Shown piece by piece: positions 26,895 to 35,165 of a stretch of DNA of 64,000 nucleotides. Each line of letters starts with the position of its first letter. Positions within the stretch are counted from its first letter, which is position 1. The stretch comes from Prodigiosinella aquatilis (lineage in GTDB: Bacteria; Pseudomonadota; Gammaproteobacteria; Enterobacterales; Enterobacteriaceae), in assembly GCA_030388725.1 (NCBI GenBank), contig CP128857.1, forward strand, positions 2,232,001-2,296,000, read 5' to 3'. The notes beneath the pieces are model-generated. The model worked only from the letters and a program-made list of their open reading frames with translations. It was not told where the DNA came from and ran no database searches. The position numbers were made by a program, and so were the translations under genes.

Positions 26895-28745
26895 TTAGCG
26901 GATATCTCCACAGGTGAGACAGAGCGCATACCGATTTTGTGGATCGTTCATCTTATTCAGGATAGACGGTTGTGAACGAATGGTTTCCGCCAATTGCGCT
27001 ACTGGCGCGGGTAGCATGGCCTGTAACGCTGAAGGCAGCATGGCATAAACGGAACCTCTAACCTGATTGAACATGACGTCGAACAGGCTTGGCTGTTCCG
27101 TAAACCAGCTTAGTTGGTAGTGATTGAGTTTTGCCAGCTCGGCGGCTTTCTTCACTGCGTCGTCAAAATCGCCTAATTGATCCACCAGGCCGTTAGTTTT
27201 GGCATCGCTACCCACCCAAACGTGTCCTTGAGCGATTTCATCAATTTGCGCAGTCGATTTCTTCCGTGATTTAGCAACCAGTGACACGAAGTTTTTATAA
27301 CCGCGCTCAATGTTTAATTGCATAAGCTGACTAAATACTGGGGGTAATGGCTTGGTTACAGCCAAATCGGCTAATGGTGATGTGGCTACACCGTCAGTAT
27401 GAACACCAATGCTATCCAGTGAGTTCTCAAAGGTATTGATCACACCAAAAATACCGATAGAGCCAGTTAGTATACTGGGGCTGGCAATAATGTAATTGGC
27501 GGGAGTTGATATCCAGTAGCCACCGGAAGCCGCCATTCCGCCCATAGAAACGACAACCGGTTTTCCAGCCAGACGAACTGCCTCTAGTTCGGAACGGATT
27601 CGTTCGGAGGCATTAACGCTACCACCTGGACTGTTAACCCGTAAAATAACCGCTTTAACTTTAGGGTTGAGCCGGGCCTCACGAATTTGCTCGGCAGTGG
27701 TATCACCACCAACATAACCTGGGGTTTCCGACCCATCGACGATCATTCCATCGGCAAAGATCACCGCAATTTTGTTGGCGTCCGGTGTCGGTTTAGTCGG
27801 TGTATAGTCGTAGATACTGGTGAAATTGAAATTTTTGTCTTTCGCATCCCAGCCGAACGCTTTTATAAATGACTGTTCGATTACTGTGTGTGAGGCCACT
27901 TCATCGACCAGCTTATTTTCCAGCGCGTAGCGCGCCGTATCGCCGTCAACTGCGCGTAATCCCGCCAGAATCCCTTCAGCTCCAGGGAAAAGTTGTTGCG
28001 GTGTAATTTGACGGTTGGCTGCAACAGTATCCAGATAATGCTGCCACAGGATGTTGATCCAACGACTGTCGGCTTCTCGAGCCGCTGAAGACATATTGTC
28101 ACGGATGAATGGCTCAACCGCTGATTTATAGGTGCCGACCCGGAAGACATGGGTTGTTACCTTCAATTTATCCAACAGCGTTTTGTAATAGAGATTGTTG
28201 GTCGCAAGACCATGCAGATCGACATTGCCCTGCGGAGTCAGGTAAATCTTGTTCGCGTAGCTGGCCAGGTAATACTGTATCTGGTTGTAATTATCACCGA
28301 CTGCGTAGATGGGTTTCCCACTATCGCGGAATTCGCGCAGCGCTTTGCCAATATATTGCAGGGAAGGTTGGTCAGCACCGGTTAAATCCGTCAGGTCCAT
28401 TACTATCCCGGTGATATTACTATCGTTTTTAGCCTGACGAATGCTGTCAACAATATCAAACAGGGAATTCTCCTGGTGTCGGCTGGCGGAAACCCCCAAA
28501 AACTCGCGGCCAAACTGACGTAGTTTGTTGTTGACTGAGGGTTTGTCTACCACGACACCGGTTAAATCAAGCAACAGTGCGCCACGGGAAGGTTCTTCCT
28601 GAGGGGCCCTGATTTGGTTATAAATACCAATTCCAAATAAAATCAATAGGATAAGGAAGATGTTGAGTATAAATTCACGGATAAGATTGAGTAGACCCCA
28701 GATCCACTTAACTAACCCACTAAAAATTCGCCACATCGTGCGCAT
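26895..28745 (-). CDS. sppA: Signal peptide peptidase SppA (protease IV)
   Basis: SppA (616 aa) is an inner-membrane serine protease that degrades signal peptides released after export. One N-terminal transmembrane segment is visible (LIREFILNIFLILLILFGIGIYNQI). Two tandem S49 domains follow. The catalytic Lys is in VGTYKSAVEPFIRDNMS in the first domain and the Ser in GGMAASGGYWIS in the second, the dyad arrangement of the E. coli enzyme. It is divergent from ydjA, as in E. coli. Confidence 0.96.
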   Translation of the reverse strand: MRTMWRIFSGLVKWIWGLLNLIREFILNIFLILLILFGIGIYNQIRAPQEEPSRGALLLDLTGVVVDKPSVNNKLRQFGREFLGVSASRHQENSLFDIVDSIRQAKNDSNITGIVMDLTDLTGADQPSLQYIGKALREFRDSGKPIYAVGDNYNQIQYYLASYANKIYLTPQGNVDLHGLATNNLYYKTLLDKLKVTTHVFRVGTYKSAVEPFIRDNMSSAAREADSRWINILWQHYLDTVAANRQITPQQLFPGAEGILAGLRAVDGDTARYALENKLVDEVASHTVIEQSFIKAFGWDAKDKNFNFTSIYDYTPTKPTPDANKIAVIFADGMIVDGSETPGYVGGDTTAEQIREARLNPKVKAVILRVNSPGGSVNASERIRSELEAVRLAGKPVVVSMGGMAASGGYWISTPANYIIASPSILTGSIGIFGVINTFENSLDSIGVHTDGVATSPLADLAVTKPLPPVFSQLMQLNIERGYKNFVSLVAKSRKKSTAQIDEIAQGHVWVGSDAKTNGLVDQLGDFDDAVKKAAELAKLNHYQLSWFTEQPSLFDVMFNQVRGSVYAMLPSALQAMLPAPVAQLAETIRSQPSILNKMNDPQNRYALCLTCGDIR

Positions 28746-28927
28746 GATAACTCCGAAAACGGAAGAAACAGTTTAGTATCCTAATGAGCCGATAGAAAAA
28801 AGTCAGCTTTTATCATGTCCGAAATATACGGCCAGGTGGCTAACTTGTAACAAAACTTCTACTTGTGATAACGTGGCGCGCATATTTGTCTTATCACTGA
28901 CACTCGATGTAATACAGGAGAAGTGTG

Positions 28928-29479
28928 ATGGATGCTCTTGAATTATTACTAAATCGTCGTTCGGCATCTCGATTGATTGCCCCTGCACCATCCGGCGATG
29001 CGCTTGATAATATCATTCATGCCGGGATGCGGGCTCCCGACCATGGTGCGCTGCAACCCTGGCGCTTCTTCATTATTCAGGATGAGGGGCTGTCCCGTTT
29101 TAGTGCTGTACTGACGCAGGCTGCACAGCAGGATAGATTGGATGAAGCGGTTATAGAAAAAGCCCGTCAGTCTCCGTTTCGGGCACCGATGATCATTGCC
29201 GTGATTGCGCACTGTGAAGAAAACCCCAAAGTTCCTCAGTGGGAGCAAGTGGTTTCGGCTGGTTGCGCCGTTCATGCCATGCAAATGGCCGCGCAGGCCC
29301 AGGGGTTTAATGGCATCTGGCGCAGTGGTGCATGGACTCATCACAATTTGGTACGTGAGGCATTTGGTTGTCGACCGCAGGATGAGATTGTCGGTTTCCT
29401 TTACCTCGGTACACCTCAACTCAAAGCCTCCCTAACAGTTACGCCACTCGACACGGAAAAGTTTGTTAATTATTTCTGA
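28928..29479 (+). CDS. ydjA: YdjA, nitroreductase-family protein
   Basis: A 183-residue FMN-dependent nitroreductase-family oxidoreductase. The N-terminal LLLNRRSASRLIAPAP and GMRAPDHGALQPWRFFII segments contact FMN, and the C-terminal EIVGFLYLGTP is family-typical. The physiological substrate is unknown. The ATG at 28928 (MDALELLLNRRSAS) matches E. coli and has AGGAGAAG upstream; the GTG one codon earlier is less likely. In E. coli selD follows; here topB comes next, 73 bases on. Confidence 0.93.
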   Translation: MDALELLLNRRSASRLIAPAPSGDALDNIIHAGMRAPDHGALQPWRFFIIQDEGLSRFSAVLTQAAQQDRLDEAVIEKARQSPFRAPMIIAVIAHCEENPKVPQWEQVVSAGCAVHAMQMAAQAQGFNGIWRSGAWTHHNLVREAFGCRPQDEIVGFLYLGTPQLKASLTVTPLDTEKFVNYF

Positions 29480-29552
29480 TGATTATCAATGCCATCTTCA
29501 TTTATTTATGAAGATGGCTTACAAGAAATGACTGTCTGTATTGCGGTGAAAA

Positions 29553-31475
29553 ATGCGACTGTTTATTGCCGAAAAGCCCAGCCTTGCTCGTGCGATTGCT
29601 GATGTTCTACCCAAGCCACATCGGCGCGGTGATGGCTATATCGCCTGTGGTGATCACGATGTTGTTACCTGGTGTGTCGGGCATTTGCTGGAACAGGCAC
29701 AGCCAGATGCCTATGACAGCCGCTATACGCGCTGGACATTGGCTGACCTACCGATTATTCCGCAAAAATGGCTGTTACAGCCGCGTCCTTCGGTCAGCAA
29801 GCAGTTAAACGCCATTAAGCGGCTGTTGGCGCAGGCGGATGAAATTATTCATGCTGGTGACCCGGATCGTGAAGGGCAGTTGCTGGTGGATGAAGTGTTG
29901 GAATATCTTTCACTTTCGGATGAAAAGCGACAGCATGTCCATCGTTGTCTGATTAACGATCTTAACCCACAAGCCGTGGAGCGTGCAGTTTCCCGGATGC
30001 GTGAAAACCGGGAGTTCATTCCATTATGTGTGTCCGCACTGGCTCGTTCGCGTGCTGACTGGTTATATGGCATCAATATGACCCGGGCATATACACTGCT
30101 GGGAAGAAACGCCGGTTATAGCGGTGTGTTGTCTGTCGGCCGCGTCCAGACGCCGGTTCTTGGACTGGTGGTCCGGCGCGATGAGGAGATTGAGCATTTC
30201 GTACCCAAAGATTATTTTGAAGTAAAAGCCTATATTCTGACACCTGCTGGCGAACGCTTTATCGCACTGTGGCAACCCAGTGAATCTTGTGAGCCTTATC
30301 AGGATGAAGAGGGCCGTTTGTTATATCGATCGTTGGCCGAACATGTGGTCAAACGTATCGAAGGGCAGCCAGCCACTGTTACGAGCTATAGTGATAAACG
30401 GGAATCAGAAACGGCGCCGTTGCCATACTCCCTGTCTGTGTTGCAGATTGAAGCGGCCAAACGTTTTGGGCTTAGTGCCCAGCAAGTGCTGGATATTTGC
30501 CAGCGTCTATACGAAACCCATAAGTTGATCACTTACCCTCGATCGGATAGCCGTTATTTACCGGAAGAGCATTTTGCCGGACGTCATGCGGTACTCAAGG
30601 CGATTGGCACGCATCAGCCAGATCTGTTGCCTCAGCCAGCAGTAGATAGTGAACGACGCAATCGCTGTTGGAACGATAGTAAAGTCGATGCGCATCATGC
30701 CATCATCCCAACAGCACGCAGTACCCGCTCGGTGCTGACTGATAATGAAAGCAAAGTCTATGGTCTTATCGCCCGACAATATCTGATGCAGTTTTGCGCG
30801 GATGCTGTATTCCGCAAGTGTGTTATCGAGCTGGATATTGCCGGGGGAAGGTTTGTGGCTAAAGCGCGTTTTTTGGCGGAAGCGGGCTGGCGAACTTTGT
30901 TGGGTGGCAAAGAACGGGATGAAGAGAATGAAGGAATGCCGTTGCCTGTTGTCGCCAAAGACGATGAATTACTTTGCGAGCGAGGAGAAGTCGTGGCGCG
31001 GGAGACGCAACCACCACGTCATTTTACTGATGCGACGTTGCTTTCGGCCATGACCGGGATCGCCCGGTTTGTACAAGATAAAATGCTGAAAAAGATCTTG
31101 CGTGCTACCGATGGGTTAGGGACGGAAGCCACGCGAGCGGGGATTATTGAGTTACTGTTTAAACGAGCCTTCCTAATCAAAAAAGGGCGTTATATTCACG
31201 CCAGTGAAACTGGCAGGGCTCTGATTCATTCATTACCCCCCAGTGCGGCACATCCGGACATGACAGCGCATTGGGAGGCGACGCTGACACAAATCAGTGA
31301 AAAGCACTGCCGCTATCAGGATTTTATGCAACCATTGACACAGTCGCTATATGAATTGATTCAGCAGGCAAAACAGAGCGGTAATATTACTGCGTTTAAA
31401 GGATTGCCACCCGCACAGGTGAGCGGGAAAAAACAGCGGAAACCACAGTCTAAAGCAAAGGAACAACATCCATGA
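29553..31475 (+). CDS. topB: DNA topoisomerase III
   Basis: TopB (640 aa) is a type IA topoisomerase that decatenates replication and recombination intermediates. The Toprim domain has the Glu of FIAEKPSLARAIADVL and the acidic triad HAGDPDREGQLLVDE (about residues 102-116). The active-site Tyr is in KLITYPRSDSRYLP (about residue 328), and the ATDGLGTEATRAGIIELL block follows. The C-terminal tail is basic. Slightly shorter than the 653 residues of E. coli. Its last four bases overlap the next gene. Confidence 0.96.
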   Translation: MRLFIAEKPSLARAIADVLPKPHRRGDGYIACGDHDVVTWCVGHLLEQAQPDAYDSRYTRWTLADLPIIPQKWLLQPRPSVSKQLNAIKRLLAQADEIIHAGDPDREGQLLVDEVLEYLSLSDEKRQHVHRCLINDLNPQAVERAVSRMRENREFIPLCVSALARSRADWLYGINMTRAYTLLGRNAGYSGVLSVGRVQTPVLGLVVRRDEEIEHFVPKDYFEVKAYILTPAGERFIALWQPSESCEPYQDEEGRLLYRSLAEHVVKRIEGQPATVTSYSDKRESETAPLPYSLSVLQIEAAKRFGLSAQQVLDICQRLYETHKLITYPRSDSRYLPEEHFAGRHAVLKAIGTHQPDLLPQPAVDSERRNRCWNDSKVDAHHAIIPTARSTRSVLTDNESKVYGLIARQYLMQFCADAVFRKCVIELDIAGGRFVAKARFLAEAGWRTLLGGKERDEENEGMPLPVVAKDDELLCERGEVVARETQPPRHFTDATLLSAMTGIARFVQDKMLKKILRATDGLGTEATRAGIIELLFKRAFLIKKGRYIHASETGRALIHSLPPSAAHPDMTAHWEATLTQISEKHCRYQDFMQPLTQSLYELIQQAKQSGNITAFKGLPPAQVSGKKQRKPQSKAKEQHP

Positions 31476-31774
31476 GACGGTTTATTTTTCTGTTCGTTGT
31501 CGGTGTAGCTGCGATGCTGCCTTCATTGGTTCAGGCCAGTCAGACGAGCCAAACGAATACTGACATTGTGGTACCTGTGCCCCCACAAGTGGTCTGGGGA
31601 AACGGGAATAATACATCACGTGAAATGCCCACCAACTGCATGAGTTGCTGCATTTATCAGAATAAAAGCTATTCGGAAGGGGCGGTATTGAAAGCGGAAG
31701 GCGTTTTGCTGCAATGCGTGAGGGACAAACAGTCATTGGGTACCAATAACCTGATATGGCAGATAGTCAAATAA
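31472..31774 (+). CDS. ynjH: YnjH-like exported protein (DUF1496)
   Basis: A 100-residue protein with a signal peptide (MRRFIFLFVVGVAAMLPSLVQA) and a short mature domain. The mature part has four Cys in NCMSCCIYQNKSYSEGAVLKAEGVLLQC, followed by LGTNNLIWQIVK. This matches E. coli YnjH (DUF1496), a probable periplasmic protein of unknown function. The start overlaps the topB stop (ATGA), so translational coupling is likely. In E. coli ynjH is not fused to topB in this way. Confidence 0.88.
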   Translation: MRRFIFLFVVGVAAMLPSLVQASQTSQTNTDIVVPVPPQVVWGNGNNTSREMPTNCMSCCIYQNKSYSEGAVLKAEGVLLQCVRDKQSLGTNNLIWQIVK

Positions 31775-31776
31775 GC

Positions 31777-31807
31777 AATGGCCTTAACACAAAATGTGCA
31801 GGCCATT
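31777..31807. terminator. Hairpin between ynjH and xthA
   Basis: AATGGCC (31777-31783) pairs with GGCCATT (31801-31807) with a 17-base loop that can fold further, between the convergent ynjH and xthA. There is only a short T-run on the plus strand. Confidence 0.5.
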
Positions 31808-31813
31808 ATTGGT

Positions 31814-32620
31814 TTAAAGTGAAAATTCCGCCCATATTGGTGCGTGATCGGATGGTTTATCCATCGCCCGGATGACATAGTCAATACCGGTTCCGGTGCA
31901 GCAGTCCGCCAACGGTTGACTTGCCAATATCAAGTCAATACGCAGTCCGCGGTTAGTGTCGAAGCCGCTGGAACGATAATCAAACCATGAAAATTGATTA
32001 TTTGACTCTGGGTTAGCGGCCCGAAATGTATCAACTAGCCCCCAATTCTGTAAACGAGCCATCCATTCACGCTCTTCTGGCAGAAATGAACATTTGCCTG
32101 TCCGCAGCCAGCGTTTGCGATTTTCTTCACCAATGCCGATATCCAGATCGCTTGGACTGATATTCATGTCCCCCATGATAATCAGCGGCTGATCGGCTTT
32201 ATGATGCTGTTCAACATATTCTTGTAAATCTTGATAAAAGCGGGTTTTGGCCGGGAACTTTACTGGATGAACACGGCTTTCACCTTGAGGAAAATAACCA
32301 TTTATAACGGTGAGTTTGCCGCGGGATGTTGCAATATCAGCCATGATGATACGCCGCTGCGCGTCATCCTCATCAGTGGGAAAGCCGCGTCTTACGTCCA
32401 GTGGCTTATTTTTGGTCAACAGCGCTACGCCATAATGCCCTTTCTGACCATGATAAAAAACATGGTAGCCATACTGGCTAACGTCTTCCAGTGGAAACAT
32501 GTCGTCATGAACTTTGGTTTCCTGTAAGCCAATGACGTCAGGTTGATGCTGTTCGATGAGTGCAGCCAGCTGATGTGGTCTGGCACGCAGCCCATTGATA
32601 TTAAAAGAAACAAACTTCAT
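31814..32620 (-). CDS. xthA: Exodeoxyribonuclease III
   Basis: Exonuclease III (268 aa, same as E. coli) is the main apurinic/apyrimidinic endonuclease and 3'-repair nuclease in base-excision repair. Catalytic residues are visible: Asn in SFNINGLRARPHQL, Glu in GLQETKVHDD, Asp and Asn in IMGDMNISPSDLD, and the terminal SDHAPIWAEF His. The ATG at 32620 (MKFVSFNINGLRAR) is chosen over one four codons upstream on family length. Divergent from the glycine riboswitch gene. Confidence 0.97.
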   Translation of the reverse strand: MKFVSFNINGLRARPHQLAALIEQHQPDVIGLQETKVHDDMFPLEDVSQYGYHVFYHGQKGHYGVALLTKNKPLDVRRGFPTDEDDAQRRIIMADIATSRGKLTVINGYFPQGESRVHPVKFPAKTRFYQDLQEYVEQHHKADQPLIIMGDMNISPSDLDIGIGEENRKRWLRTGKCSFLPEEREWMARLQNWGLVDTFRAANPESNNQFSWFDYRSSGFDTNRGLRIDLILASQPLADCCTGTGIDYVIRAMDKPSDHAPIWAEFSL

Positions 32621-32732
32621 GTTCGCTGCCATTGTTAAAGAATGTGCACTGATGTTAGCAGAAACCAGTACACAGAGTCACGACACAGGGTGTGAAGGCG
32701 TATTTTTTGTAATAAGAATCACTGATGGTTGG

Positions 32733-32761
32733 TTGAACACCTTTATCGGAGCCCGTATACT
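32733..32761 (+). promoter_or_regulatory. Promoter of the glycine riboswitch transcript
   Basis: TTGAAC (32733-32738) and TATACT (32756-32761) are separated by 17 bases, near sigma-70 consensus. The predicted start near 32768 falls just before the first aptamer, which supports the call. Confidence 0.7.
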
Positions 32762-32767
32762 CCGCGA

Positions 32768-32945
32768 CTCGCAGGAGAGAGGGCACTAAATTTAGTACCC
32801 CGCCGAAGGCGCAAACTCCCATAATCGCTCAGGCTGCCATACTGCGAATTCCATCGATGCCAACTGGAGAGAGATTGCTCAGGTAATCCACCGAAGGGGC
32901 AAGCAGCACTGGCTGCTAAACTCTCAGGTAAACAGGACAGAGGGA
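32768..32945 (+). ncRNA. Tandem glycine riboswitch
   Basis: Two glycine aptamers lie side by side. The first (about 32768-32850) has the conserved GGAGAGAGGGC, CCGCCGAAGGCG and ACTCCC...GCTCAGG elements. The second (about 32858-32945) has TGGAGAGAG, TCCACCGAAGGGGC, CTAAACTCTCAGG and GGACAGAGGGA. The P1 arms GCAG and CTGC close the first aptamer. Glycine riboswitches usually turn on glycine cleavage or transport genes. Here the only downstream gene is the TRIC-type membrane protein at 32972. The expression platform cannot be decided, but AGGGG follows closely before the start, so control of translation is plausible. Confidence 0.93.
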
Positions 32946-32971
32946 GGGGCGTATTTCACAGGGGTTCTTGT

Positions 32972-33592
32972 GTGTTGACCTACATCTATCTGATTGCCAT
33001 CACTGCGGAAGGTATGTCGGGGGCGCTGGCCGCCGGACGTCGTAACATGGATATCTTCGGCGTTTCTCTTATCGCCTTCATCACTGCGTTAGGCGGTGGC
33101 ACCGTGCGGGATATCCTGCTGGGAAACTACCCCATCGGTTGGACACAACATCCGGCTTATATTTACCTCACCATCGGGGCTGGTTTGTTCACTATTATTA
33201 TTGCCAGGGTTATGCATCATCTACACCAACTGTTTTTGGTACTGGATGCCATGGGGTTGATCGCTTTTACCATCATCGGTTGTAATGTTGCTCTGGGGTT
33301 AGGGTACTCGGTGACTGTCGTGGTGATGGCCGGGATTACCACTGGTATATTCGGTGGCATTCTGCGGGATATCTTCTGTAACCGAACGCCGCTGGTATTG
33401 CGCGAAGAACTGTATGCCAGTGTATCGCTACTGGTTGCCTTGATTTATTTGGGATTGGGGAAACTGTCTTTCAATCATGACTTCAACCAATTAATCTCAT
33501 TTGTTATCGGTTTGGTTGTGCGATTGGCCGCTATCGGCTGGTCCTGGAAATTACCGGTATTCTCCTATATGCCGGGACGCTGGAGAGAGTAG
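32972..33592 (+). CDS. TRIC-type (UPF0126) membrane protein, YicG-like, probable glycine-related transporter
   Basis: A 206-residue membrane protein with two related halves of three helices each (the UPF0126/TRIC repeat), plus a seventh hydrophobic segment. The repeat signature appears twice: ALGGGTVRDILLG and IFGGILRDIFCNRTPLVLREELYA. Similar to E. coli YicG. Bacterial TRIC proteins form trimeric cation channels. The upstream glycine riboswitch suggests a link to glycine movement or toxicity, an inference. The start is a GTG at 32972 (or TTG at 32975) with AGGGG upstream; no ATG is near. Confidence 0.88.
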   Translation: MLTYIYLIAITAEGMSGALAAGRRNMDIFGVSLIAFITALGGGTVRDILLGNYPIGWTQHPAYIYLTIGAGLFTIIIARVMHHLHQLFLVLDAMGLIAFTIIGCNVALGLGYSVTVVVMAGITTGIFGGILRDIFCNRTPLVLREELYASVSLLVALIYLGLGKLSFNHDFNQLISFVIGLVVRLAAIGWSWKLPVFSYMPGRWRE

Positions 33593-33606
33593 CGCTGGCA
33601 AGCGTT

Positions 33607-34003
33607 GGGAACATTCAGAATTGTCGCTACAGAGGGAATACCGGAGTATATCTGAGATGGTGGTGGGGGAAGGATTACGCGTCGCTGCGCTCCTTGCCCT
33701 GCGGGCCAATGCCTATGCATTGTTCAAAACCTACGGTTTTGTCGAACCTTGGCGAAGGTTCTTCACCTTCCCCTCACACGGGAACATCCTGAATTGTCAC
33801 TACAGAGGGAATGCCGGAGTATATCTGAAATGGTGGTGGGGGAAGGATTACGCGTCGCTGCGCTCCTTGCCCTGCGGGCCAATGCCTATGCATTGTTCAA
33901 AACCTACGGTTTTGTCGAACCTTGGCGAAGGTTCTTCACCTTCCCCTCACACGGGAACATTTTGAATTGTCACTACAGAGGGAATACCGGAGTATATCTG
34001 AGA
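33607..34003 (-). repeat. rtT-like tandem repeats downstream of tRNA-Tyr
   Basis: Two complete 173-bp units (33658-33830 and 33831-34003) and a 51-base partial third (33607-33657) follow the tRNA-Tyr 3' end in the direction of transcription. The two full units differ at only four bases. Each starts, on the plus strand, with the same 19 bases as the tRNA 3' end (TGGTGGTGGGGGAAGGATT). E. coli tyrT has 178-bp rtT repeats that also carry 19 bases of the tRNA end, so this is probably the same type of locus. Each unit holds a chain of four perfect hairpins. Sequence identity to the E. coli units was not tested. Confidence 0.88.
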
Positions 34004-34088
<85 letters not shown>

Positions 34089-34116
34089 ACTGGCCTAAAA
34101 ATCGTCTTTCGCGTTA

Positions 34117-34153
34117 AGCGGGCGCATCATATCAAATGTCGCGCCCCTGTAAA
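34117..34153 (-). promoter_or_regulatory. tyrT promoter, stringent type
   Basis: On the minus strand TTTACA (34148-34153) and TATGAT (34126-34131) are 16 bases apart and are followed by the G/C-rich discriminator GCGCCCGCT. These elements match the known E. coli tyrT promoter almost base for base. The discriminator is the feature that makes this promoter sensitive to ppGpp in E. coli. The start lies about 30 bases before the tRNA. Confidence 0.9.
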
Positions 34154-34239
34154 GACGGAAACGGCAGAAACAGAGCTGTTTGCCGATTTTTTATGCCATC
34201 TGTCGGTCTTGTGAGCGAAAAGTAGCGTGGCTGTAAGAA

Positions 34240-35088
34240 TTACAGAATAATCGTGCGATTGCCGTAAACGAATACTCGTTGTGCCAGCACCTGATAGAGT
34301 GCCCGGCTTAATACATTTTTTTCCACGTCACGACCGGCACGCATCATATCATCTGCCGTATAAGTATGATTAACATGGATAACGTCCTGCATGATGATCG
34401 GACCTTCATCAAGGCTGTCATTGACATAGTGCGCTGTGGCACCAATGATTTTTACTCCTCTTTCGTAAGCCTGATGGTACGGGCGTGCACCGATAAAGGC
34501 AGGTAGAAAAGAGTGGTGAATATTAATGACCTGATTCGGGTAATGCTGTACGAAAGCCGGCGTCAGTATGCGCATATACTTTGCCAACACGACATAATCG
34601 GGCTTGAACTGATCGATCTGAGCGATCATGTTGAGGTCGTGTTCTTCTCTGGTTAACCCTTCATGGCTGACCAGATGGAACGGAATGTCGAAACGTTCGA
34701 CCAGGGACCGCAAGGTATCATGGTTGCCAATAACTGCGGCTATTTCTACGTCCAGGCCACCATAAGCACATTTCATCAATAGATCACCCAGACAATGTGC
34801 TTCTTTTGTTACCAGAATAACAATTCGGCGACGACCGGCACTACTCAGTTCTCGGATAGAACCTTTCGGTAATGCGCCATCAAGATCGGCCAGCAGGGTT
34901 GTATCATTAAAAATACCTTCCAGCTCTGTACGCATGAAGAAACGACCTGTTCGGTGGTCTACGTATTCTGAGTTTTGCACGATATTAAGTTCATGCTTGT
35001 AGCAAATGTTGGTGATTTTAGCGATCAGCCCTTTCGCATCAGGGCAAATAGTACGTAATACTTTTCTTTGTATATTATGGGATTGCAT
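34240..35088 (-). CDS. purU: Formyltetrahydrofolate deformylase PurU
   Basis: PurU (282 aa) hydrolyses 10-formyltetrahydrofolate to formate and tetrahydrofolate, supplying formate for PurT and balancing one-carbon pools against glycine and methionine. An N-terminal ACT domain (about 1-85, RKVLRTICPDAKGLIAKITNICYKHELNIVQNSEYVDHRTGRF) precedes the formyltransferase-like domain. Catalytic residues lie in INIHHSFLPAFIGARPYHQAYERGVKIIGATAHYV, with the Asp in DEGPIIMQD. It lies upstream of tyrT and downstream of ychJ in the same direction, the E. coli order. Confidence 0.96.
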   Translation of the reverse strand: MQSHNIQRKVLRTICPDAKGLIAKITNICYKHELNIVQNSEYVDHRTGRFFMRTELEGIFNDTTLLADLDGALPKGSIRELSSAGRRRIVILVTKEAHCLGDLLMKCAYGGLDVEIAAVIGNHDTLRSLVERFDIPFHLVSHEGLTREEHDLNMIAQIDQFKPDYVVLAKYMRILTPAFVQHYPNQVINIHHSFLPAFIGARPYHQAYERGVKIIGATAHYVNDSLDEGPIIMQDVIHVNHTYTADDMMRAGRDVEKNVLSRALYQVLAQRVFVYGNRTIIL

Positions 35089-35165
35089 AGAAATGTGAAT
35101 CCTGTCTAAAACGTAAATCGGCGGATTGTATCGCTATATCGCGCCGGAGTCTCTGCCTATAGATG

